Shown here piece by piece: positions 42,147-50,645 of a DNA stretch of 64,000 nucleotides. The notes beneath the pieces were generated by a model. That model did no database searches. It was not told where the DNA came from and saw nothing but the letters and a program-made list of their open reading frames with translations. The stretch lies in contig NC_019729.1 in NCBI RefSeq assembly GCF_000317475.1, positions 4,726,501 to 4,790,500 on the forward strand. Reading direction: 5' to 3'. The stretch's first letter is position 1. Each line of letters begins with the position of its first letter. The position numbers were made by a program, and so were the translations under genes. The stretch is from Oscillatoria nigro-viridis PCC 7112 (GTDB lineage: Bacteria > Cyanobacteriota > Cyanobacteriia > Cyanobacteriales > Microcoleaceae).

Positions 42147-42568
42147 CGGGCGTTTTCTGTTCTATCTGGCACTATAGAAGCCCGGGGTTTACCTTCGTCT
42201 GGTTGAGTGTAAACCCAGGCCCAAGCAATCAAGACAGCTTGAAAAGGCAGCCTGAACCAATACAGTAATTGGTTGTGAGGAATCCCTTCTATCGGAATGT
42301 TGTTGACGGCTTGATTGATATTAGCTGGAAACACGGCAATAAACAAGGCAATTAATCCCCACGCCGCCGCCCTGCTGACAGGAGGAACTAACAGCCCAAT
42401 TCCGCCCAAAATCTCGAAAAAACCGCTGATATAAACTAAGGCTTCCGGGTAAGGAAGCTGGGGCGGCACGATTCGGATAAAAGGTGCGGGCACTGCAAAG
42501 TGCAGCACGCCTACAATACTGATAGCTACTGCGAGAATAACTCGCCAAATTTCTTTTTGACTTTTCAC
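42143..42568 (-). CDS. DoxX-family membrane protein
   Basis: The likely start is GTG 42568 (VKSQKEIWRVILAV); the longer frame to 42664 adds residues from upstream repeat-like sequence. The 141-residue product has four hydrophobic helices, including VILAVAISIVGVLHF, ALVYISGFFEILGGIGLLVPP and AAAWGLIALFIAVFPANI. This is the layout of DoxX/DoxD-like proteins, some of which are quinone-linked subunits. Its function here is not known. It is coupled by an ATGA overlap to the DUF4385 gene. Confidence 0.85.
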   Translation of the reverse strand: MKSQKEIWRVILAVAISIVGVLHFAVPAPFIRIVPPQLPYPEALVYISGFFEILGGIGLLVPPVSRAAAWGLIALFIAVFPANINQAVNNIPIEGIPHNQLLYWFRLPFQAVLIAWAWVYTQPDEGKPRASIVPDRTENAR

Positions 42569-43727
42569 GGGCAATCGGTAATTAATAATTGTTAACTTGC
42601 TGCGATAATGCTTGCCAAAATTCGCTATCTGCGATCGAGATAACAAGAAAATTGAGCTCCACAAATTCCAGATTTCCGGGTTTGTCTGCTCTTGCTGGTG
42701 GCTGTAACGATTTTATGTCGTAGAAAAAGCAGGTTTCTGGGTAACTCCCAGACAAGTTTTCACAGCCCCAAACTGGAGGAAGCGAGAACTGGAATCGAAG
42801 GTCTGGGCGTTGACTGCCAAAAACAGCTAGCGTGCATTTTGATAACACGATTTTACTGTCTAGTGCACTTTTGCTGTCTCTATCTTCGGGTAGTAAAACA
42901 TGATTTTTGTTCCGGCTCTGGCTTCGTCAGCAGCCAAACCAGTGGGGGATTTTCTCGATCGACAAATGCACCACCGCTTAACATTAAATAAATCTTCGCC
43001 GCAATTGATGAGTGCGATTGCTGCTAAATTTGACAATCAAGCATCCAGGACACAAGCCCCCGGATTCATCCGTCCAGAAATAAAAAACCTGTATCCGATA
43101 AAGGAACCCCAGAATTTATCTCGCGCAAGTCAGTCGATTTTAGATTTTAGATTTTAGATTTTAGATTTACCCCACAGATAAATCTGGGATCTTGAACAAG
43201 AGTCTAAAATTTTTATCTTTCCACGACAGGAGTACGTGGCAGCGTATCCGTTTTAGGGCCTTGTCAATGCTTCAATTCTTTAATCTAAAATCTCAAATCG
43301 CGCAATCGATTGACCTAGCCTTCGAGCCGCTTCCCTACCCTACCCTACGGGGAACGGGAACCCTTGCGGGAAGATAGCTTTGCTAGCGCGTACCTTGATT
43401 GGACTAATTAAGGCGAGTAATTTGTCAAGAACTTTTATGATTATTTAATATTTGCGCTTTGAGAATTATTGGGAGAGGCAATTCGGGAACGCTCCGTAAT
43501 TAAAATTACCATCTAAAGTTTGACTTTTGTCAACTTTCCACAGATGTTAGAATGAAATTATCGAATTTGCTAAAAAGTCGATCGTCGTAGCAACTCTCAA
43601 AGCATCCTGCTGGAATTCAAAATAGTCACTCCTAGGCAGGAACTTTTTAGCCACCACATTATTCAAAAATATTGAGCCTCCAAGGGCTGTGTCATTTTTA
43701 TCTACACGCAATCAATCACCGACGACC
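42569..43727. other. 1.1-kb gene-free region with dispersed repeat and heptamers
   Basis: It contains a copy of the ~140-bp dispersed repeat (43032-43165), TTTTAGA heptamers (43135-43165) facing TCTAAAA (43283-43300), a CAGGTTTCTGGG palindrome near 42730, and an AT-rich stretch before the DUF4168 gene. No gene recognised. Confidence 0.6.
43032..43165. repeat. Dispersed ~140-bp repeat, copy 2
   Basis: TGACAATCAAGCATCCAGG, ACAAGCCCCCGGATTCATCC and AACCTGTATCCGATAAAGG match copies at 39341 and 55040; the copy ends in four TTTTAGA heptamers. Confidence 0.88.
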
Positions 43728-44219
43728 ATGAACACCTCACTAAACACCTCTAAATTTGGCATTAACCGGATGCTGCGACAATCGCTGTTGCTCGGCATCA
43801 TTTCTGCCGCAGCTTTAGCTAGCGGATGGGCGCCCGGTTTGTACAGACAATCCCCAAACCTCGTTTTCGGAGCAGCAGCCCAAGCTCAAGAAATTAGCAG
43901 CGAGGAAATTACTAGCTACGCTCGCGCTGTGTTGGCTATAGAACCCAAACGGCTGGGAGCCTCTCAAGAAATTAAAGGAATAGCAGGAGGCTCGGTGCCG
44001 CGGGTGGTGTGCAACGAAACTAGCCAAATCAACAGGCTGTCTGGAAATGTTCGCGGTATAGTGGTAAATTACTGCGATCAAGCTAAAAAAATTATCGAAA
44101 CCAATGGTTTGACAGTTAGTCGCTTCAACCAGATCACTTTGCTCCAGCAAGCGAATCCGGCAATCAAACAGCAAATTCAAGCCGAGCTCCTGCGACTGCA
44201 ACAAGCGGGCAATAAATAA
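43728..44219 (+). CDS. Exported DUF4168-family protein
   Basis: The likely start is ATG 43728 (MNTSLNTSKFG); a GTG 39 bp upstream is possible. The 163-residue protein has a signal peptide (MLRQSLLLGIISAAALASGW..AAAQAQ) and a helical domain typical of DUF4168 (ITSYARAVLAIEPKRLGASQEI, RFNQITLLQQANPAIKQQIQAELLRL). The two cysteines (VVCNE and NYCDQ) could form a disulfide in the periplasm. Function unknown. Confidence 0.85.
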   Translation: MNTSLNTSKFGINRMLRQSLLLGIISAAALASGWAPGLYRQSPNLVFGAAAQAQEISSEEITSYARAVLAIEPKRLGASQEIKGIAGGSVPRVVCNETSQINRLSGNVRGIVVNYCDQAKKIIETNGLTVSRFNQITLLQQANPAIKQQIQAELLRLQQAGNK

Positions 44220-44637
44220 GCTTGAGGGTTTGAGTCTTTCTTCCTCTCCCGTTCTATTAGACTTCTCCAGAAAAGCAAGTCTTGGGCAGGCAGGATGCCT
44301 ACCCTACAAGAATTATTGGAGATTTCAATTGTTTAAGTTACTGGACGATATGCAAAAATTTTAGAAAAAAGCGCGATCGTCTGCAATAAAGTGCTTGACA
44401 AAATAACATAAATTTGGTAATAAAGCCAGAACGGGAGCGGTCAGAGAGATGAATATTTTTCAACTGGCTGTAAATCGCAATCAGATATAGCGATCGCCAA
44501 GGCGATTAAGACGTTTTTAATTTCTGAAACATGAGCTGAAGATTGGAACTTCAGTCTTCCTTATTCCTTCGGCTATAAAAAAATATTCCTCAAAAACTAG
44601 ATGAGCAGTGAATTGCTCTGAGGAATAGAATATAAAA
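44220..44637. other. ureE upstream region with stem-loops
   Basis: 418 bp. It holds a small hairpin (GAAGATTG..CAGTCTTC, about 44536-44558) followed by T-rich sequence, and a compound hairpin directly before ureE listed separately. No coding frame is supported. Confidence 0.5.
44585..44626 (+). promoter_or_regulatory. Compound stem-loop in the ureE leader
   Basis: ATTCCTCA (44585-44592) pairs with TGAGGAAT (44619-44626), and an inner stem GAGCA (44603-44607)/TGCTC (44614-44618) sits inside. The GAGGA part, the only ribosome-site-like sequence before the ATG at 44638, is locked in the outer stem. A translational switch is possible but unproven. Confidence 0.5.
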
Positions 44638-45075
44638 ATGCTAACATTCACAAAACATTTACCAGCAAATCCCGATGCTGTTGTCAGCTTTACTTTACCG
44701 ATGACAGCCGACGATCGCACTCGCAGCCGCCACCGATTCGAGACGGAGACGGGGGAAAGGCTGCACCTGAGTTTGCCCAGAGGTACGGTACTGCGCGATC
44801 GAGATTTATTGCAGTCAGAAGACGGTAGTTGTTTGGTACTGGTAAGTGCAAAACCCGAACTGGTGCTGACAGCGCGGGCATCAAGTCCGCTGCTACTGAT
44901 GCGGGCGGCTTATCATTTAGGAAACCGCCACGTAGCTTTAGAAATTGCCGATAATTATTTAAGACTTTCTCCCGACTCAGTTTTGCAGGGAATGCTAGAA
45001 AAAATGGGTTTGGAAGTAACAGAGGAAATTGTGCCGTTTCAGCCGGAAACGGGGGCTTACGGGCACAGCCATTAG
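44638..45075 (+). CDS. ureE: Urease accessory protein UreE
   Basis: The 145-residue protein has the N-terminal UreE domain ([32 protein letters not shown]) and the metal-binding domain with [18 protein letters not shown], whose conserved His binds nickel at the dimer interface. The tail is short (YGHSH) compared with the long His-rich tail of some species. UreE hands nickel to the UreG-containing complex. ureF and ureG follow; ureABC and ureD are not in the window. Confidence 0.94.
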   Translation: MLTFTKHLPANPDAVVSFTLPMTADDRTRSRHRFETETGERLHLSLPRGTVLRDRDLLQSEDGSCLVLVSAKPELVLTARASSPLLLMRAAYHLGNRHVALEIADNYLRLSPDSVLQGMLEKMGLEVTEEIVPFQPETGAYGHSH

Positions 45076-45225
45076 ATTTTAGATTTTAGATTTTAGATTT
45101 TAGATTTTAGATTTACTCACACCGATGAATCCGAGGCTTATGACCAAATTGGTTTCGGTCATTCAACAAAGAAGAAGTCAACAGTCAACAGTCAACAGTC
45201 AACAGTCAACAGTCAACAGTCAACA
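45076..45225. repeat. Two heptamer tandem arrays before ureF
   Basis: An array of TTTTAGA units (about 45074-45113) is followed by an AGTCAAC array (about 45178-45226). The second array runs into the GTG start of ureF, so the start codon is formed within it. No ribosome site is visible. Confidence 0.88.
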
Positions 45226-45939
45226 GTGAACAATCAACTTTTATCTTTGTTGCAGCTAGCTTTTGCACCTGTCGGAGCTTATAGTTATTCTGAGGGAATC
45301 GAAAGTCTGGTAGAAACCGGTGCGATCGACAGCGAGATTACTTTGAGGAATTGGTTAGAAAATTCGCTGCAATTCGGGGCTGTTAGAGTAGAAGCCGCTG
45401 TGGTGGTAAGGGCTTTGAGGGCGGCACAGATGGGGGATTTGACGGCTTTGAATTACTGGAATGCTTGGGCGACTGCTGCTAAGGAAACAGAAGAGTTGCG
45501 CTTGCAAAGTTGGCAAATGGGGCGGACTTTGGTCAGGTTGCTGCTGGATTTGCGTGAAGCGAAGCTATCCGGCAGGGAATCGCCAGTTGCTTCTGGGTTA
45601 ACAACAAGTGTAAAAGATTTGGTGGAATTTGGCAGCAATCAGTGCAATTTTGCGATCGGCTTTGGCATTGCCGCCGCCAACTGGCAGATTGAAGAGGAAG
45701 CGGCCGTGTTAGGATATTTGTACAGTTGGGCTGCAAATTTGGCGAGTGCGGGCGTGAAACTGATTCCCCTCGGTCAAACATCCGGTCAACAGTTACTGTT
45801 AGATTTGCAATCGCAAATTAGTTGCACGGCGCGAGAAGTTTTACAATTAGAAGATGATGACCTTGGCAGTTGCAGTTGGGGATTAGGACTGGCTAGCATG
45901 GCGCACGAAACTCAGTACACTCGATTGTTTCGCAGTTAA
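45226..45939 (+). CDS. ureF: Urease accessory protein UreF
   Basis: The 237-residue protein starts at GTG, giving [29 protein letters not shown], the family N-terminus. It continues with [40 protein letters not shown] and the C-terminus [20 protein letters not shown]. The end GxxSMxHETQYxRLFRS is the segment that contacts UreD/UreG. The last 39 codons are repeated twice downstream. No Shine-Dalgarno sequence precedes the start, which emerges from the AGTCAAC array. Confidence 0.94.
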   Translation: MNNQLLSLLQLAFAPVGAYSYSEGIESLVETGAIDSEITLRNWLENSLQFGAVRVEAAVVVRALRAAQMGDLTALNYWNAWATAAKETEELRLQSWQMGRTLVRLLLDLREAKLSGRESPVASGLTTSVKDLVEFGSNQCNFAIGFGIAAANWQIEEEAAVLGYLYSWAANLASAGVKLIPLGQTSGQQLLLDLQSQISCTAREVLQLEDDDLGSCSWGLGLASMAHETQYTRLFRS

Positions 45940-46019
45940 AAATCAGACAATCCCAAATCCCTCAATCCCAAATCCAAAATCAGACAATCGAAAATCGAAA
46001 ATCGAAAATCGAAAATCGC

Positions 46020-46136
46020 TATACGGCGCGAGAAGTTTTACAATTAGAAGATGATGACCTTGGCAGTTGCAGTTGGGGATTGGGACTGGCTAGCATGGCC
46101 CACGAAACTCAGTACACTCGGTTGTTTAGGAGTTGA
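46020..46136 (+). pseudogene. ureF 3'-end duplicate, copy 2
   Basis: [20 protein letters not shown] through [18 protein letters not shown] and a TGA repeats the last 39 codons of ureF in a 197-bp tandem unit that also includes the flanking TCGAAAA repeats. It has no start or upstream part and is not a gene. Confidence 0.93.
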
Positions 46137-46216
46137 AAATCAGACAATCCCAAATCCCTCAATCCCAAATCCAAAATCAGACAATCGAAAATCGAAAATC
46201 GAAAATCGAAAATCGC

Positions 46217-46333
46217 TATACGGCGCGAGAAGTTTTACAATTAGAAGATGATGACCTTGGCAGTTGCAGTTCGGGATTGGGACTGGCTAGCATGGCGCAC
46301 GAAACTCAGTACACTCGATTGTTTCGCAGTTAA
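46217..46333 (+). pseudogene. ureF 3'-end duplicate, copy 3
   Basis: The third unit of the 197-bp tandem repeat ends in the same RLFRS-stop. It carries one W-to-S change (SCSSG). A last sliver (CTCGGTTATTTCGCAGTTAAAAATCAGACAATC, in two parts) remains at about 46433-46466. Confidence 0.92.
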
Positions 46334-46354
46334 AAATCCCTCAATCCAAAATCT

Positions 46355-46430
46355 AATTAGTAAGGTGCGTCAGAACCCCAAAGCCTCGATAATCGTTCCA
46401 TAACTCCGTCTGACGCACCCTACAACTACA
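46355..46430. repeat. MITE-like hairpin repeat (TTAGTAAGGTGCGTCAG type)
   Basis: TTAGTAAGGTGCGTCAG at the left and CTGACGCACCCTAC at the right are inverted; the middle has CCTCGATAATCGTTCC. A relative is at 57253-57345. It sits between the third ureF duplicate and a fourth ureF fragment. Confidence 0.7.
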
Positions 46431-46495
46431 ACTCGGTTATTTCGCAGTTAAAAATCAGACAATCTAAAATCTAAAATCTAAAATCTAAAATCGCT

Positions 46496-47092
46496 ATGGG
46501 TGCTTTTCGTATAGGAATTGCTGGGCCGGTTGGTTCGGGAAAAACTGCTTTACTTGATGCTTTGTGCAAGTCGCTGCGGCAGCAGTACCAGATTGCGGTT
46601 GTTACTAATGATATCTATACTCAGGAAGATGCACAGTTTTTGGTTCGGAGTCAAGCTTTAGAGAGCGATCGAATTTTGGGCGTAGAAACAGGAGGCTGTC
46701 CCCACACAGCCATCCGCGAAGATGCTTCCATTAACTTAGTAGCGATAGAAGAGTTAGAACACAAATTCACGGATTTAGATTTAGTATTTGTCGAAAGCGG
46801 CGGCGATAATTTGGCCGCAACGTTTAGCCCGGAGTTAGTAGATTTAACAATTTACGTAATCGATGTCGCGGCGGGCGATAAAATTCCGCGCAAAGGCGGG
46901 CCAGGAATTACTAAATCAGATTTATTAGTGATTAATAAAATAGATCTCGCGCCTTTGGTGGGAGCAGATTTGGGCGTGATGGAACGGGACGCGAAAAAAA
47001 TGCGGGGGGAAAAACCTTTTGTTTTTACTAACTTGAAGATAAAGGAAGGATTAGAATCGGTAGTTAACTTTGTTAAGTTGAATATTGCATAG
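46496..47092 (+). CDS. ureG: Urease accessory GTPase UreG
   Basis: The 198-residue SIMIBI GTPase has the P-loop [12 protein letters not shown] (about 10-21), [13 protein letters not shown], the Cys-Pro-His metal site in [16 protein letters not shown], the Walker [12 protein letters not shown] and the guanine-specific NKID. It uses GTP to load nickel into apo-urease with UreE and UreF. A run of TCTAAAA heptamers ends 3 bp before the ATG and leaves no ribosome site, so its expression may depend on coupling or leaderless-like initiation. Confidence 0.96.
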   Translation: MGAFRIGIAGPVGSGKTALLDALCKSLRQQYQIAVVTNDIYTQEDAQFLVRSQALESDRILGVETGGCPHTAIREDASINLVAIEELEHKFTDLDLVFVESGGDNLAATFSPELVDLTIYVIDVAAGDKIPRKGGPGITKSDLLVINKIDLAPLVGADLGVMERDAKKMRGEKPFVFTNLKIKEGLESVVNFVKLNIA

Positions 47093-47241
47093 ATGGAGAA
47101 AACATGGTATAACGTAAATAAAGTGACACGGCTCGCAATTAACCGTGAAAACCTCTCCAGACAAATATAGTCTGCTTGAGTCGCGGGAGTGTCAAAAAAA
47201 TCTCGTTCTAGTTTTGCCGTTTAATGACTACCAAGTAAGTT

Positions 47242-47691
47242 ATGCTGAGTTGTTATGATGCAGCCAAATACTTTTTGGCTCAGGCAAGTGAAGATGCTGG
47301 CGATCTGATATCTAATCTCAAGCTTCAGAAGTTGGTTTACTATGCTCAAGGGTTTCATTTAGCTTTGTACGATGAACCGCTATTTCCTGAAGCGATAGAA
47401 GCATGGACTCACGGGCCGGTTGTTCCTGACTTGTACCGTTACTATAAAAAGTATGGTGCTGGTGCAATTCCATGTCCTGAAGATATAGACTTTTCGATTT
47501 ACGACGAAGAAACTAAGAGCCTGCTTGATGAAGTTTATTCTGTGTTTGGACAGTTTGCTGCATGGAAGTTAGGCAAAATGACACAGGAAGAAGAACCCTG
47601 GAAATTTGCAGCTCAAAATAGCGGTAAAATCACTCATCAATCCCTGAAGGAATACTTCAAGACTCAACTCAATTGTGAAGAAGCATCTTAA
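47242..47691 (+). CDS. Panacea-domain (DUF4065/SocA-like) antitoxin
   Basis: The 149-residue protein matches the Panacea domain: CYDAAKYFLAQA, LISNLKLQKLVYYAQGFHLAL, DEPLFPEAIEAWTHGPVVPDLY and W-P-like EEEPWKFAA. Panacea proteins neutralise diverse toxins encoded next to them. The gene overlaps a second small gene by 17 bp. Antitoxin function is inferred from the known family and this arrangement. Confidence 0.88.
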   Translation: MLSCYDAAKYFLAQASEDAGDLISNLKLQKLVYYAQGFHLALYDEPLFPEAIEAWTHGPVVPDLYRYYKKYGAGAIPCPEDIDFSIYDEETKSLLDEVYSVFGQFAAWKLGKMTQEEEPWKFAAQNSGKITHQSLKEYFKTQLNCEEAS

Positions 47692-48088
47692 GGCAAATCA
47701 ACGCCAAGAAAAAGGGAAAAGGCTCTCACTTAGAGAAACTGTTGATGTACCGCCAGAGCAGCAGTCACCTCTATTTTCTTTGCGATACATGAATAAAGAT
47801 TACTCTCTTTCTCAATGCACAAAAGATGAAAAGGCTGCTTTTGCAGATACGCTCTACAAATTAAATCAGCTTACCTGGAGTGAGATTAATGCTTGTACCC
47901 GTCACGGATTGGGCTACGAGAAGATAGCCCGAAGTTCCATTAGAGCACCTATTCCCAGCCATCTTAAGGATGATGTAAATTTTATTGCTTTTCGGTTTTT
48001 CGGGAAGGCTCCGATGGTTGGTTATCGGGATGGGGCTGTGTTTTATGTTATTTGGTTGGACAGGGGTTTTACGCTTTACCCTCATTAA
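47675..48088 (+). CDS. Probable toxin partner of the Panacea antitoxin
   Basis: The 137-residue protein starts at GTG 47675 inside the antitoxin gene. It has a basic N-terminus (KKHLKANQRQEKGKRL), then FSLRYMNKDYSLSQCTKDEKAAFADTLYKLNQLTW, a conserved-looking HGLGYEKI and the end FRFFGKAPMVGYRDGAVFYVIWLD. The IxFRxxGKxPMVGYR segment recurs in unnamed phage and TA proteins as I recall. I cannot name the activity. The position strongly suggests the toxin. Confidence 0.68.
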   Translation: MKKHLKANQRQEKGKRLSLRETVDVPPEQQSPLFSLRYMNKDYSLSQCTKDEKAAFADTLYKLNQLTWSEINACTRHGLGYEKIARSSIRAPIPSHLKDDVNFIAFRFFGKAPMVGYRDGAVFYVIWLDRGFTLYPH

Positions 48089-48126
48089 AAAGAACTCGTT
48101 AAATTAGTGGCGGTGTCCAATTTTCG

Positions 48127-49218
48127 CTACCGCACCACCAATTCCCTGACCAAATTTGCCAAACGTTCTGTACTGTCTGTCACCGCTAATTGAAGAGCAG
48201 CTTGAGACATTTTTGCCAAATATTCGGAATCTTTTAACAAATACAGCACTTTGCTTTGCAATACCTCTGCTGTCAGTTCGCTTTGACGGAATACCACGGC
48301 GGCGCCGGATGCGGCAAATACTTCCGCATTAAATCTTTGGTGGTCGTCAGCCGCGTGAGGAAAAGGAATTAAAATAGAAGGTACTCCCGTCACTGCTAAT
48401 TCTGTCAGGGCACTGGCGCCCGATCGACTAATTGCTAAATTTGCTCGCTGCAACAAGCTCGCCACATTGTCGTAAAATGGCATCGACAAATATTGTTCGT
48501 GTTTCAAACTCTCGGCATCCGGGTCATTATTTCCTGTCAGGTGAACTACCCAAGCACCGGCATCAAACCAAGCCGGAGCACACTGCCGCACTAACTGATT
48601 GACGGAGACAGCACCTTGAGATCCGCCCATAACTAAAATTACAGGTACGCTGTCAGGAATTGGCAAATTTAGAGGTTGGCGAGTCAGGAATTGCGATCGC
48701 ACGGGCGTACCGGCAACCACCGTTTTGGCGCGGGGTAAATGCTGGGCTGCAGCTTCAAATCCGATCGCCACAGCAGTGCACAAAGGACTAAACCACCGCG
48801 TCACCTTCCCGGGAATGGCATTAGATTCGTGGAGAATCACCGGCAAACCCAAAGAACGGGCCGCTAGAATTGCAGGTGCTGCGATGTAACCGCCGGTAGT
48901 AAAAACTCCCTGAAAATTTCCCGCTTTGAGCAACTTCCGCACCTGAACGATCGAGCCGGCGAGTCTGCTCAAAATTCGCACTGTACCGAGTCCAAATCGC
49001 TGCTGAAAGCCTTCAACGGCGATCGTGTGGAGGGGGTAAAGGGATGAAACTAACTCGGTTTCCATGCGGTCTGGGACTCCCAGCCATTCGATCTGACAGT
49101 CGTTCAACTGACTAGCGGTGGCGATCGCGGGAAATAAATGTCCTCCGGTGCCGCTAGCTGCAACCAACAACCGGAGGGGGGCTTTTGTCAAGGTATTTGT
49201 TTCTTTTAGAACTTCCAC
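48127..49218 (-). CDS. murG: MurG, undecaprenyl-PP-MurNAc-pentapeptide GlcNAc transferase
   Basis: The 363-residue GT-B enzyme has the donor-side loop ASGTGGHLFPAI (about 21-32), YIAAPAILAARSLGLPVILHESNAIPG, the second-domain start VILVMGGSQGA and the UDP-binding SRSGASALTELAVTGVPSILIPFPHAADDHQ. It makes lipid II on the inner face of the plasma membrane for peptidoglycan. It is transcribed against the TA pair with 38 bp between their 3' ends. The length is normal for the family. Confidence 0.96.
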   Translation of the reverse strand: MEVLKETNTLTKAPLRLLVAASGTGGHLFPAIATASQLNDCQIEWLGVPDRMETELVSSLYPLHTIAVEGFQQRFGLGTVRILSRLAGSIVQVRKLLKAGNFQGVFTTGGYIAAPAILAARSLGLPVILHESNAIPGKVTRWFSPLCTAVAIGFEAAAQHLPRAKTVVAGTPVRSQFLTRQPLNLPIPDSVPVILVMGGSQGAVSVNQLVRQCAPAWFDAGAWVVHLTGNNDPDAESLKHEQYLSMPFYDNVASLLQRANLAISRSGASALTELAVTGVPSILIPFPHAADDHQRFNAEVFAASGAAVVFRQSELTAEVLQSKVLYLLKDSEYLAKMSQAALQLAVTDSTERLANLVRELVVR

Positions 49219-49403
49219 AGGTCGAGCGATTTTATATTTGAGGTTTTAGATTATTATGCTTATTATTCCGGCAGTTTCAGCCAATTTTCAATCAGCAATC
49301 TAAAATTAGATTGTGCCGTGTCCGTCCTTCCGTTGTCAGTTTTCGTTGCAGGCGAACACTTGCCCGCGCCGCGAATCCTGACAAATAACCAAATTATCAT
49401 CTA

Positions 49404-50330
49404 ATGCGTAATTTTTTGAATTTAATGCCAAGTGCATCTCAGTATTTTTCCAGCCGTCGGGACGAAAAAGCCGATCCTATTCGGGGGCTGCGCCAACGGG
49501 CGATCGTTTTTGGCTTTAACTGCGGGCAGTCGATCGCTCAAATGTTGTTATGTTTAACAGTGGTAAGTGCTGGCGTGCTGCATCAAGGTGCGGCAAAAGC
49601 GATCGGTGCGATCGCGGCGACTCCCCAAACGATCGCCCAAACCCCTGCAAATGCGCCTGCCCCACTCACAAAAGTGCTAACAGAAATTGACGCAGCGGCC
49701 AACCGGCGCGATGTCAAAGCAGTGATGGCATTTTACAGCCCGAATTTCACTCATTCTGACGGCTTAAACAGCCAAAGCATGGCAAAAGCCCTCACCCAAC
49801 TCTGGGATCGATATCCGAGTTTAAATTACCGCACCGAGATCAAATCTTGGAAAACCGAAGGTAGCGCGATCGTCGCAGAAACCGTAACTACAATTGCAGG
49901 CACTCAAAAAAAGGATGGCAGAGAATTAAATCTCAAAGCTACCATCCGTTCTCAGCAGCGCTTTGAAGGTGAAAAAATAGTTAAGCAAGAGATTTTAGCC
50001 GAACAAACTCAGCTTAGTTCCGGCCAAAATCCTCCCACAATTCAAGTGAATTTTCCGGAGCAAGTTAAGGTGGGCCAAGAGTACCATTTTGATGCCATTG
50101 TTCGAGAGCCGATCGGCGATGATATTTTAATAGGGACTGTTTTGGAGGAACCCATTACCGAAAAAACCTTTTTTAATCCTTCAGAAGTCGAGCTGGAGTT
50201 GCTAAATTCCGGGGGAATTTTTAAAGTAGGTAAAGCTCCGGCTACGCCCGAAAATCGGTGGGTTTCAGCAGTTTTGATGCGACAAGGTGGAATTGCAACA
50301 GTTAGTGTGCGATTGCGGGTTGTCAAGTAA
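49404..50330 (+). CDS. NTF2-like (SnoaL-type) secreted or anchored protein
   Basis: The 308-residue protein has an internal hydrophobic helix (about 48-65, SIAQMLLCLTVVSAGVLHQ) that may be an uncleaved anchor. An NTF2-like cone follows (about 88-200: VLTEIDAAANRRDVKAVMAFYSPNFTHSDGLN..LWDRYPSLNYRTEI..VAETVTTIAG). The last ~100 residues form a beta-rich domain (INVNFPEQVKVGQEYHFDAIVREPIGDDILIG-like). Function unknown. It precedes the SDR gene but is separated from it by a heptamer element. Confidence 0.75.
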   Translation: MRNFLNLMPSASQYFSSRRDEKADPIRGLRQRAIVFGFNCGQSIAQMLLCLTVVSAGVLHQGAAKAIGAIAATPQTIAQTPANAPAPLTKVLTEIDAAANRRDVKAVMAFYSPNFTHSDGLNSQSMAKALTQLWDRYPSLNYRTEIKSWKTEGSAIVAETVTTIAGTQKKDGRELNLKATIRSQQRFEGEKIVKQEILAEQTQLSSGQNPPTIQVNFPEQVKVGQEYHFDAIVREPIGDDILIGTVLEEPITEKTFFNPSEVELELLNSGGIFKVGKAPATPENRWVSAVLMRQGGIATVSVRLRVVK

Positions 50331-50354
50331 GTAATAAAATAGGTGTTATGGGTT

Positions 50355-50645
50355 ATACCATTTTAGATTTTAGATTTTAGATTTTAGATTTTAGATGGGG
50401 AATAACTTATGAATTAAATGTTTGGAGCGCGGGTCTACAGTTGCATTTTTTAGGGGATGGTATTATTTGGGTAATTTTAGTAGTGGCGGGTTCAAGAAAA
50501 TATTAAAGAGAAATGACTGAATTCCCTAAACTCGTCACTACAAGAATTATGTTGAAGGGACAGTATGAAATATCCCAACCTTTATCTCATTAGTTATTCC
50601 CAATTCCTCAATCTAAAATCTAAAATCTAAAATCTAAAATGGTAT
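50355..50645. repeat. MITE-like element with heptamer inverted ends
   Basis: Left arm: ATACCA followed by five TTTTAGA heptamers, then GGGGAATAACTTATGA (to 50411). Right arm (50587-50645) is the inverse: TCATTAGTTATTCCC, then four TCTAAAA and TGGTAT. The arms are about 58 bp. The right arm ends on the SDR start codon. Confidence 0.85.

Noticed and set aside
42569-42664. N-terminal extension of the DoxX-family protein
   Set aside because: The extra 32 residues (FLLSRSQIANFGKHYRSK) do not look like the family and come from intergenic sequence; GTG 42568 fits better.
45074-45225. Repeat arrays as a CRISPR
   Set aside because: Units are 7 bp without spacers, so they are heptamer tandem repeats and not repeat-spacer arrays. 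The same holds for the other TTTTAGA arrays.
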